DNA of 5,037 nucleotides, taken from the NCBI GenBank assembly GCA_036556085.1, contig DATBKE010000025.1, positions 1-5,037 on the forward strand, written 5' to 3'. The notes beneath the pieces are model-generated. The model did not search any database. It saw nothing but the letters and a program-made list of their open reading frames with translations, and was not told the origin of the DNA. Below, piece by piece: positions 1 through 5,037 of this stretch. The position numbers and the translations under genes are program-made. The stretch's first letter is position 1, and each line of letters opens with the position of its first letter. This DNA comes from JACCTH01 sp036556085. GTDB lineage: Bacteria > Actinomycetota > Acidimicrobiia > Spongiisociales > ZC4RG35.

Positions 1-264
1 GAAGCCGAGCTCGAGGTCACCAGTCTCCACCACCGCGTCGACCAGACAGTCCTGGGCGATGAAGTAGTCGAGCCAAATCTGATCGCCTTCGGCCTCCCGA
101 GTCACTGTCACCAGCGACTCGAACGACGAACGCCCGAGCGATCCCAACGCCAGCCAAAGCCCTACTCCAACCAAAACCAAGGCGATAACGACCACGCCGA
201 TGATTAGTGATGATTTCGACTTCTGAGGCGCCGGTGCCGGTTCGATTGGACCTTCTTCGATCAC
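1..264 (-). CDS. Hypothetical single-pass membrane protein, 3' end outside window
   Basis: The frame reads leftward from a GTG at 264-262 and stays open to base 1, giving 88 residues with the C-terminus missing. I do not recognise the family. It begins with a short acidic, Pro/Ala-rich segment (residues 1-15), then a few Lys/Ser residues, then one strongly hydrophobic segment (about residues 20-41). A more polar region follows, with one cysteine near residue 73. This suggests an N-terminally anchored protein with an extracytoplasmic C-terminal domain. GTG is chosen because a stop lies in frame just upstream and no other start lies between. The nearby ATG at 272-270 is in another frame and stops after three codons. 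The ribosome binding site is weak. The gene diverges from the B12 importer operon, and nothing in it points to a cobalamin role. Confidence 0.6.
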   Translation of the reverse strand, partial: MIEEGPIEPAPAPQKSKSSLIIGVVVIALVLVGVGLWLALGSLGRSSFESLVTVTREAEGDQIWLDYFIAQDCLVDAVVETGDLELGF

Positions 265-290
265 TCCGACATGTTGCTACACGGCTAGTG

Positions 291-436
291 TCGAGGGTGC
301 CGAAACGGCCACGGTCCGGCAGCGAAATCCGGTGTGAATCCGGTGGTGTCCCGCAACTGTGATGAGCCCTACCGCTAAGGAAGGCTCTAAGCCAGGTCGC
401 CTGCTTGCCCGTGTCGAACGTAGCCTCGGATGAAGG
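291..436 (+). promoter_or_regulatory. Cobalamin riboswitch aptamer upstream of btuF
   Basis: The conserved B12-box elements occur in the right order. They are a GAAATCCGGTGTGAATCCGG block (324-343), CCCGCAACTGTGATGAG (350-366), and GCCAGGTCGCCTGC (391-404). Possible stems by eye are 291-296 with 424-429 (P1-like), 310-314 with 409-413 and 319-322 with 401-404 (P2-like), CCGG 329-332 with CCGG 340-343 (a hairpin with loop TGTGAAT), and GAGCC 364-368 with GGCTC 383-387. Family knowledge says this RNA binds a cobalamin and represses the downstream uptake or synthesis gene. Its position directly before an importer operon with the same substrate agrees. Outer boundaries are approximate, and I cannot tell adenosyl- from aquo/methylcobalamin preference. 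No convincing promoter could be picked out in 265-290. Confidence 0.93.
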
Positions 437-500
437 TCATGTTCGGGCGGCGCAGGGTACGCCGCATCGGGCCCCTTCATCCTCCAGCGATTGGAGGATG
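428..500 (+). promoter_or_regulatory. Riboswitch expression platform: RBS sequestor and anti-sequestor
   Basis: Three pairings are visible. CATCCTCCA (478-486) and TGGAGGATG (492-500) form a perfect 9-bp hairpin with loop GCGAT, which buries the GGAGG ribosome binding site of btuF. GGATGAAGG (428-436), at the 3' edge of the aptamer, is perfectly complementary over 9 bp to CCTTCATCC (474-482). That segment overlaps the 5' arm of the RBS hairpin, so the two pairings exclude each other. Between them lies a third hairpin, GCGGCG (447-452) with CGCCGC (460-465), which would be enclosed by the anti-sequestor helix. The inferred logic is translational. Without B12 the 428-436 helix forms and frees the RBS; with B12 the RBS hairpin forms. 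The pairings are seen; the ligand dependence is inferred. Confidence 0.72.
493..497 (+). promoter_or_regulatory. Ribosome binding site of btuF (GGAGG)
   Basis: GGAGG lies 5 nt before the TTG at 503 and 8 nt before the TTG at 506, so it fixes the translation start to one of these two codons. It also rules out the upstream in-frame TTG at 491, which overlaps the site itself. The whole motif lies in the 3' arm of the sequestor hairpin. Confidence 0.8.
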
Positions 501-502
501 TT

Positions 503-1408
503 TTGTTGAGAAGGAAGGTTTGGCTTTCGGCCTTACTGCTCGTCGCCTGCGGCGGACCGGCTCCGGTTGAGATGACAACGATATCCACGCCGATAACAAC
601 CGCGGGTCCGGTGACCACAACTGCAGGTGTTGAAGGACCGACGGCAATCATTTCGCTTTCTCCGACGGCCACGGAGATGCTCGCCGAAATCGGAGCTCTC
701 AACCAAGTGGTGGCAGTCGATGATCAGTCGGACTTCCCGCCGGGAGTGCCGGTCACGGACCTGTCCGGCTTCTCTCCCAACATAGAGGCCATCGCCTCGT
801 ATGAACCAGACCTGGTCGTGGTGTCAGCCGACATCGACGGATTGGTCGGGGCCCTCGAGAGCCTCGAAATCCCGGTCCTTTTGCTTCCGCCCGCGAACTC
901 CTTCGACGAAGTCTTTTCCCAGATCGAACAGCTGGGATCCGCCACCGGACATCTCGCTGAGTCAGAGGAGTTGGTGGGAAGCATGCGGGCCGAGATCGAC
1001 GAGCTCGTCTCCGCCTACCAGCCCCCAGCCGAACCAACGACCTACTACCACGAGCTTGACCCGAGCCTTTTCTCCGTTACTTCCGCGACCTTCATCGGTT
1101 CGGTGTATTCCTTATTTGGACTGGAGAACATCGCCGATGCCGCGGACCCCGATGGTTTTGGTTATCCGCAGCTCTCGGCTGAGTACATCCTCTCCTCGGA
1201 CCCCGACTTCATTTTCCTGGCCGACACTGGACCGGGCGGGCAGTCGGCCGAAGTAGTGGCAGCACGGCCCGGCTGGGCCGAACTGACGGCGGTAACAAAC
1301 GGTCGGGTGATCGAATTGAATGACGATGTCGCCTCGCGGTGGGGGCCGCGGGTAGTCGAGTTCGTCCGCGCCGTAGCGGACGCCTTGGCCTTGCAGGCGG
1401 TGGAGTGA
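503..1408 (+). CDS. btuF: Cobalamin/corrinoid ABC transporter, substrate-binding lipoprotein BtuF
   Basis: This is the extracytoplasmic corrinoid-binding subunit that delivers substrate to BtuC. From TTG 503 it has 301 residues. The N-terminus is a short lipoprotein signal: basic LRRK, a hydrophobic stretch, and lipobox LVAC with the lipidated Cys at residue 16. A Thr-rich linker follows (about residues 25-42). The class III binding-protein fold starts with ISLSPTATE (50-58) and a VVAVDDQSDFPP segment, both typical of BtuF-like proteins. Later blocks match actinobacterial corrinoid-binding proteins: YYHELDP (181-187), FIGSVYSLFGLENIAD, YPQLSAEYI, and ASRWGPR near the C-terminus. TTG 503 or 506 is chosen from the GGAGG spacing. 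The stop overlaps the btuC start by 4 nt. The fold alone could also suit siderophore or heme binding; the riboswitch and neighbouring cob genes decide for B12. Confidence 0.9.
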   Translation: MLRRKVWLSALLLVACGGPAPVEMTTISTPITTAGPVTTTAGVEGPTAIISLSPTATEMLAEIGALNQVVAVDDQSDFPPGVPVTDLSGFSPNIEAIASYEPDLVVVSADIDGLVGALESLEIPVLLLPPANSFDEVFSQIEQLGSATGHLAESEELVGSMRAEIDELVSAYQPPAEPTTYYHELDPSLFSVTSATFIGSVYSLFGLENIADAADPDGFGYPQLSAEYILSSDPDFIFLADTGPGGQSAEVVAARPGWAELTAVTNGRVIELNDDVASRWGPRVVEFVRAVADALALQAVE

Positions 1409-2451
1409 CTATCACCACGGTCGCGGAGAAATCGCTGTCGCTGCGCAGCCGTCTGTGGTTGGGGCCAATCTTGCTGGGGGTGGTGACTCTCGTCGGCGCT
1501 GCTATCACCGGCATCGTCTTGGGACCGATCGAATTGACCACCGCGGAGGTCCTCAAGGCCCTAGTTGACCGGCTCCCGTTCGTCGAGGTGGTGTCAGGCT
1601 TGAGCGATCGCCAGTCGGCAATCCTTTTTCAATTGCGCCTGCCTCGAGTGGTGCTGGGAGGATGCGTCGGGGCGATTCTGGCCTTGGCCGGGGCGGCCTA
1701 CCAAGGGGTTTTTCGAAACCCTCTGGCTGATCCTTATCTGCTCGGAGTGGCAGCAGGGGCCGGACTAGGGGCAACCATCGCGATCGCCAGTGGAGGCCCG
1801 GGGGCGGCTCTCCCCATTGCAGCTTTCGCAGGTGGGGTTTTGGCGGTAGCGGCCACCTATCTGCTTGGCAGGGCAGGCGACCGCGCCGTTACCAGCCTGG
1901 TGCTGGCGGGAGTGGCTGTGGCCTCCTTCTTCACCGCTGCCCAAACCTATGTCCAGCAACAGCACACCGAGGAACTCCGAGCGGTTTATTCATGGATCTT
2001 GGGAAGGCTTGCCACCAACGGTTGGGCCGAGGTCAAGCTGATACTTCCATACATCACTGTGGCCGCATTGGTCATCCTCGCTCACCGCCGACTGCTCGAC
2101 ACCTTGTCTGTGGGAGAGATCGAGGCTCAGTCTTTGGGAGTTCCGGTTAGAAGAGTTCGTCTTCTGGTAGTGGCGGCTGCGACTCTGGCTTCGGCAGCCG
2201 TCGTGGCGGTATCCGGCCTGATCGGATTCGTCGGCATCATCGTTCCCCATACGGTTCGGCTCTTGACCGGAGAGAGCTTTCGCTCCGTACTGCCCCTGTC
2301 ATTGCTCTTCGGGGCATCGTTTCTCATCGTTACCGATCTCGCGGCCCGGACCATCAGCGCCCCTGCCGAGTTGCCGGTTGGCGTTGTCACCGCTTTTCTT
2401 GGGGCTCCTTTCTTTCTGTTTGTCCTCCGTCGAGCCCGGAGGTCGCAGTGA
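1405..2451 (+). CDS. btuC: Cobalamin/corrinoid ABC transporter, permease BtuC (FecCD family)
   Basis: This is the membrane channel of the importer, presumably a homodimer paired with two ATPase subunits. It has 348 residues, close to the family's usual 320-350, and is rich in hydrophobic helices throughout (first at about residues 18-40, last at about 324-341). FecCD-family landmarks appear in order: LRLPR (77-81), a Gly/Ala-rich helix, NPLADPYLLGV (105-115), the cytoplasmic coupling segment LSVGEIEAQSLGV (234-246), GFVGIIVPHTVR (274-285), and ELPVGVVTAFLGAPFF near the C-terminus. The frame is open further upstream, but GTG 1405 is preferred. It overlaps the btuF stop as GTGA, giving translational coupling, and the first membrane helix falls where expected. 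The final residues are basic (LRRARR), consistent with a cytoplasmic tail. The stop overlaps the btuD start. Confidence 0.92.
   Translation: MTITTVAEKSLSLRSRLWLGPILLGVVTLVGAAITGIVLGPIELTTAEVLKALVDRLPFVEVVSGLSDRQSAILFQLRLPRVVLGGCVGAILALAGAAYQGVFRNPLADPYLLGVAAGAGLGATIAIASGGPGAALPIAAFAGGVLAVAATYLLGRAGDRAVTSLVLAGVAVASFFTAAQTYVQQQHTEELRAVYSWILGRLATNGWAEVKLILPYITVAALVILAHRRLLDTLSVGEIEAQSLGVPVRRVRLLVVAAATLASAAVVAVSGLIGFVGIIVPHTVRLLTGESFRSVLPLSLLFGASFLIVTDLAARTISAPAELPVGVVTAFLGAPFFLFVLRRARRSQ
2438..2442 (+). promoter_or_regulatory. Ribosome binding site of btuD (GGAGG)
   Basis: GGAGG inside the last codons of btuC sits 5 nt before GTG 2448 and 14 nt before the in-frame ATG 2457. The GTG, which overlaps the btuC stop, is therefore the better start. 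This internal site may let btuD be translated more strongly than coupling alone would allow. Confidence 0.75.
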
Positions 2452-3239
2452 ACAAAATGGGAGACTCCGGGGATCTCGTGGTCAGCGGACTTTCGGTCTC
2501 CCGCGGTGGGCGATTGATCCTGGATCGGATCGATCTCTCCGTCCCCAAAGGGACCTGGCTCGGGCTCGTCGGACCGAACGGGGCAGGTAAAACCACGCTG
2601 CTCTCCTCGCTAAATGGTCTCGTCCCGTCGCGAGGGTCGATCAGTTGGGGCGGCACACCCCTTGACGGTCTCTCCGTTCGCAAAAGGGCTCAACTCATTG
2701 CGTCAGTGCCTCAACAGCCAGTCATCCCCTCCGAGATGACTGTGGGCGATTACGTCCTGCTCGGGCGCACGCCGCATATCGACTATTTGGGCTCGGAGAC
2801 AGAGGACGATTACGCCGGCGCGGCGGCAGCGGTCACTGCCCTGGAACTAGTGGGATTCGAGCAGCGCCGACTCGGCACCCTGTCAGGTGGCGAGACGCAG
2901 CGAGCGATCCTCGCTCGAGCATTGGCACAGGAAGCGCCGCTGATGCTTCTCGATGAACCGACTACCTCACTTGATATTGGGGCCCAGCAGTCAGTGCTCG
3001 AACTGGTGGAAAGTATTCGTCTGAGCAGGGCACTTACCGTCATCAGCTCGCTGCACGACTTGACGTTGGCCGCACAATTTTGCGATGAGCTATTGGTGCT
3101 CGACAAGGGGCGAGTTGTGGCGAGAGGCAAATCAACCCAAGTCTTGACCGAAGACACGGTTCGAACTCACTTCGGGGCAGAGGTTGACATTCTTCGCGAC
3201 AACGGACGTATCACCGGAGTCGTCCCCATTCGCCGCTAG
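2448..3239 (+). CDS. btuD: Cobalamin/corrinoid ABC transporter, ATP-binding protein BtuD
   Basis: This is the cytoplasmic ATPase that powers the importer. It has 263 residues, normal for the FepC/BtuD-type ATPase family. All nucleotide-binding motifs are intact: Walker A GPNGAGKTT (42-50), Q-loop around VPQQP (87-91), signature LSGGE (145-149) followed by TQRAILARAL, Walker B LMLLDEP (165-171) with the catalytic Glu at 170, D-loop SLD (174-176), and the switch His in SSLHDL (203). It should be catalytically competent. GTG 2448 overlaps the btuC stop as GTGA and has a good GGAGG. The gene ends the plus-strand operon, and its TAG stop overlaps the stop of the convergent cobC-like gene by 4 nt. 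On sequence alone it could serve an iron-siderophore importer; the riboswitch and cob neighbours point to B12. Confidence 0.92.
   Translation: MNKMGDSGDLVVSGLSVSRGGRLILDRIDLSVPKGTWLGLVGPNGAGKTTLLSSLNGLVPSRGSISWGGTPLDGLSVRKRAQLIASVPQQPVIPSEMTVGDYVLLGRTPHIDYLGSETEDDYAGAAAAVTALELVGFEQRRLGTLSGGETQRAILARALAQEAPLMLLDEPTTSLDIGAQQSVLELVESIRLSRALTVISSLHDLTLAAQFCDELLVLDKGRVVARGKSTQVLTEDTVRTHFGAEVDILRDNGRITGVVPIRR
3236..3239. other. Shared CTAG stop palindrome between two convergent operons
   Basis: The plus-strand btuD stop (TAG at 3237-3239) and the minus-strand cobC stop (TAG read from 3238-3236) overlap in the palindrome CTAG. The operons therefore meet with no intergenic space, and I see no terminator hairpin followed by a T-run at the junction for either direction. 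Confidence 0.85.
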
Positions 3240-3721
3240 CGGACCATGACCAAATGCTGCCCGGGGTCAGGCGTCGTGCCGGCGAGAACTCGAATCACCC
3301 CACCATGACTGAAGATCAAATGCCGCCCCTCGGGGAGACCGTTGACGAAATCCTCTATCCGGTACCGAAACGCGGCGACTGATTCACCGCCGGGAGCGGC
3401 GAACCCATCGAACGCCAGAAGCGCCTGCTGCACCTCGGAGGGGAGTTCGCTCCAGGTCATCCCTTCGAGACGGCCGAAGTCGAATTCATCCAGTCGGGCA
3501 TCGACGATCGCTGCACCGTAAGCCAGCTGTGCAGTCACCACCGACCGCGTTGCGGACGAGGCCCAAACCCCGGCAAATACTTGATCGCGTAGGACCAAAC
3601 GGAGAGCCATAGCCTCCTGCCGGCCTCGTTGGTTAAGGGGAATTTCGGCCCGGCCCTGCAAACGACGGTCACGGTTCCAATCAGTTTGGCCGTGCCGAAC
3701 CAGCCACAGCTCTTGTGTCAC
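3236..3721 (-). CDS. cobC: Histidine phosphatase, probable alpha-ribazole phosphatase CobC (short form)
   Basis: The likely role is removal of the 5'-phosphate from alpha-ribazole phosphate or adenosylcobalamin phosphate, the last step of nucleotide-loop assembly. The protein has 161 residues. Phosphoglycerate-mutase-like motifs are present: LVRHGQTDWN with the catalytic His at 10, the Ser-rich segment with Arg 59 (ASSATRSVVTA), DEFDFGRLEG with the probable acid Glu 79, PGGES (110-114), and the second His in FSHGG (139). It is shorter than the usual 190-210 residues. Most of the loss is after SHGGVIRVL, where a helix common in the family is missing before the final DPGQHLVMVR. The GTG start overlaps the cobS stop as GTGA, so translation is probably coupled. 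The superfamily is broad and motifs alone give only a phosphatase; the cobT-cobS context supports CobC. Confidence 0.8.
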   Translation of the reverse strand: MTQELWLVRHGQTDWNRDRRLQGRAEIPLNQRGRQEAMALRLVLRDQVFAGVWASSATRSVVTAQLAYGAAIVDARLDEFDFGRLEGMTWSELPSEVQQALLAFDGFAAPGGESVAAFRYRIEDFVNGLPEGRHLIFSHGGVIRVLAGTTPDPGQHLVMVR

Positions 3722-4431
3722 CCGAACGCCAGCACTCCGAGTTCAGAGATGACGGCGACAGCTCCGAGAGTGTCGCCGGTCAATCCCCCGATCCGGCGCC
3801 ACGCCCAAAATGCCATCAGCAATCCGCTCGCCCAACCGAGGAGGCCCCCGGCTGCGTTGGGCCAGCCCAGGAAGGCCGCGGCCGTTGTCCCGATCAAGGC
3901 AGTGAGCACAACCAAGGGAACAGATAGAGCCGGGGAAAGGGACGCCGCCAATCCTTTCGAGGTCGCCGGCGGAAAGACCTTCATAATCGTCACTGCCGAG
4001 GCGCGACTTACGGCTCCGGCGACGCCACTAACTAGCACGTAGCGATCAGCCGTTATAGCTGCGAGCAAGCTGACTTTGAGGCCGATAGCCAAAACCAACG
4101 CTATCGCCCCGAACACCCCCACTCGGGAGTCCTTCATCACCGCCAGGATCGCTTCCCGGTCACCGCCGGCGCCCAAGCCATCGAAAGTATCGGCAAGCCC
4201 GTCCTCGTGGAGGGCTCCCGTGATCATCAACGCAATGGCCACGGTCAAGAAGGCTGCCGGGAGCTCTCCGATCCTCGTTGAAGCCCACCAGCCAGCTACT
4301 CCGGCCAAGGCGCCGATCAGAGCTCCGACAACTGGGAACCAGGGAACGGAGCGAGCTAGGTCTGTGGTCGCATAGGGCCTTCGAACCGGGAAGCGGCTCA
4401 AGAAGGAGATCGCGACAGCGAGGCCGGTCAA
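3718..4431 (-). CDS. cobS: Adenosylcobinamide-GDP ribazoletransferase (cobalamin synthase) CobS
   Basis: This integral membrane enzyme joins alpha-ribazole (or its 5'-phosphate) to adenosylcobinamide-GDP, releasing GMP and forming cobalamin (or its phosphate). The protein has 237 residues, close to the family's usual 240-260. Recognisable blocks are FLSRFPV near the N-terminus (10-16), the acidic metal/substrate motif HEDGLADTFDG (75-85), MKDSRVGVFG (99-108), and GGLTGDTLGA (215-224). Hydrophobic helices lie between them. The start is TTG 4431, which overlaps the cobT stop as TTGA; no strong ribosome binding site precedes it, so expression probably depends on coupling to cobT. Its stop overlaps the cobC-like gene in turn. 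It is intact and shows no missing key residue. Confidence 0.93.
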   Translation of the reverse strand: MTGLAVAISFLSRFPVRRPYATTDLARSVPWFPVVGALIGALAGVAGWWASTRIGELPAAFLTVAIALMITGALHEDGLADTFDGLGAGGDREAILAVMKDSRVGVFGAIALVLAIGLKVSLLAAITADRYVLVSGVAGAVSRASAVTIMKVFPPATSKGLAASLSPALSVPLVVLTALIGTTAAAFLGWPNAAGGLLGWASGLLMAFWAWRRIGGLTGDTLGAVAVISELGVLAFG

Positions 4432-5037
4432 ATTCCGAACTCTTCGAAAGTGGCCACTTTGGTAACCCCGGCAATTGCGAGCCGAAGGATCGGCAGCGCT
4501 ACCAAGGCACCGCTTCCTTCGCCAAGTCGCATGTCGAGATCAAGGATGGGCTCGAGGCCGAGGTGATCGAGAAGCAGCCGGTGACCTGGTTCGGAGGATC
4601 GATGAGCAGCTAAGCAATGATCCAGGCCTCCGCTCACTTCGACTTCGATTGGCCCAACCGCCGCGGTCACGACAAAGCCGTCAAGCAGAACGGGAATCGA
4701 ACGGAGCCGCGCCTCAAGACAGGCTCCGGCGAGGACCGCGAGCTCCGCCCCGCCGACCCTGCGCAATACTTCGGCTGGCGCAGCGCCGAGCACGCGGGAG
4801 CGACCGCGAGCCACGGCTTCCCGCTTACGAACAAGACCGGGTTCGTCGACTCCAGTCCCGGCTCCGACCCAATCGTCAACTTCACCGCCGTAGAGGCTTG
4901 TCGCCACTGCCGCTGCCGCGGTGGTGTTGCCGATTCCCATCTCACCCAACAGCAAAAGGTCAGTTCCGGACCCTGCCACCGCCTCCCGACCAAGTGAGAT
5001 GCATTCTTCGAAACGGTCGTAGTCGAGAGCGTCTTCG
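4428..5037 (-). CDS. cobT: Nicotinate-nucleotide-dimethylbenzimidazole phosphoribosyltransferase CobT, 5' end outside window
   Basis: The enzyme transfers the phosphoribosyl group of nicotinate mononucleotide to 5,6-dimethylbenzimidazole or a related base, giving alpha-ribazole 5'-phosphate. The last 202 residues are visible. The frame is open through the right edge, so about 150 N-terminal residues of the usual 340-360 are missing. Counted from the first complete codon, family motifs are GEMGIGNTTAAAA (31-43), GAGTGVDE (58-65), VLLDGF (116-121), HRSSEPGH (145-152), and LGEGSGA (171-177), whose first Glu is the expected catalytic base. The GTG at 4979 is internal, because the residues before it (EDALDYDRFEECISLGREA) fit the family. 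The gene leads the minus-strand cobT-cobS-cobC run in this window; any promoter, riboswitch or cobU lies beyond the edge. The specificity for the base cannot be read from this fragment. Confidence 0.94.
   Translation of the reverse strand, partial: EDALDYDRFEECISLGREAVAGSGTDLLLLGEMGIGNTTAAAAVATSLYGGEVDDWVGAGTGVDEPGLVRKREAVARGRSRVLGAAPAEVLRRVGGAELAVLAGACLEARLRSIPVLLDGFVVTAAVGPIEVEVSGGLDHCLAAHRSSEPGHRLLLDHLGLEPILDLDMRLGEGSGALVALPILRLAIAGVTKVATFEEFGI

Noticed and set aside
478..507. Hairpin followed by TTTTGTT read as an intrinsic terminator
   Set aside because: The 9-bp stem and T-rich tail resemble one, but the stem contains the GGAGG and the start codon lies in the T-rich stretch, so RBS sequestration explains it better. 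A dual role is not excluded.
277..702. Long minus-strand open frame opposite the riboswitch and the start of btuF
   Set aside because: It runs antisense to a well-supported riboswitch and lipoprotein gene, has no recognisable domain, and looks like a GC-rich shadow frame.
801..1256. Plus-strand open frame inside btuF in another frame
   Set aside because: Low-complexity Ser/Pro/Arg-rich translation, wholly inside a gene with clear family motifs.
1339..1404. Upstream extension of btuC by 22 residues
   Set aside because: It would overlap btuF by about 70 bases with an Arg/Gly-rich segment unlike the family. GTG 1405 in the GTGA overlap fits the operon pattern.
2457..2459. ATG as the start of btuD
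   Set aside because: It is 14 nt from the GGAGG, while GTG 2448 is 5 nt away and overlaps the btuC stop.
503..3239. Iron-siderophore or heme importer
   Set aside because: The FecCD/FepC-type fold allows it, but the upstream cobalamin riboswitch and the adjoining cobTSC genes make B12 or corrinoid the better substrate.
4977..4979. GTG as the true start of cobT
   Set aside because: The frame stays open to the window edge and the preceding residues fit CobT, so the gene is cut by the window rather than short.
4617..4997. Plus-strand open frame opposite cobT
   Set aside because: Antisense to strong CobT motifs, with no recognisable domain of its own.
1..5037. CRISPR array, insertion sequence, tRNA or rRNA
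   Set aside because: No spaced direct repeats, transposase-like protein, terminal inverted repeats or structural RNA patterns were seen by eye.

Overview
The window is a chromosomal vitamin B12 (cobalamin) locus from a high-GC bacterium, most likely an actinobacterium. The clues are GC-rich codon use throughout, GTG or TTG as start codon in every gene whose start is visible, tight GTGA/TTGA gene overlaps, and a substrate-binding lipoprotein with a Thr-rich linker of actinobacterial style. A lineage such as Acidimicrobiia is possible, but that is inference; there is no rRNA or other marker here.

Layout. Bases 1-264 (minus strand) hold the 5' part of an unrecognised gene for a small protein with one membrane segment. 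Bases 265-502 are a divergent intergenic region. It carries a cobalamin riboswitch on the plus strand, followed by an expression platform in which the ribosome binding site of the next gene sits in a perfect 9-bp hairpin. Bases 503-3239 (plus strand) are a three-gene operon for a B12-type ABC importer: btuF (binding lipoprotein), btuC (permease) and btuD (ATPase), joined by 4-nt overlaps. Bases 3236-5037 (minus strand) are a convergent operon, read right to left: cobT (5' end outside the window), cobS, and a cobC-like phosphatase, also joined by 4-nt overlaps. The two operons meet tail to tail and share the palindrome CTAG as overlapping stop codons, with no room for a terminator.

How the genes work together. 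BtuFCD would bring cobalamin or incomplete corrinoids into the cell. CobT activates the lower-ligand base to alpha-ribazole phosphate, CobS joins it to adenosylcobinamide-GDP, and CobC removes the phosphate. The locus therefore pairs corrinoid uptake with late nucleotide-loop assembly, as expected for salvage or remodelling or for the end of de novo synthesis. The window alone cannot tell these apart. Only the uptake operon shows a riboswitch here.

No mobile element, CRISPR array, tRNA or rRNA was seen, and no previously undescribed system is evident. The most interesting element is the apparent mutually exclusive base-pairing switch in the btuF leader.
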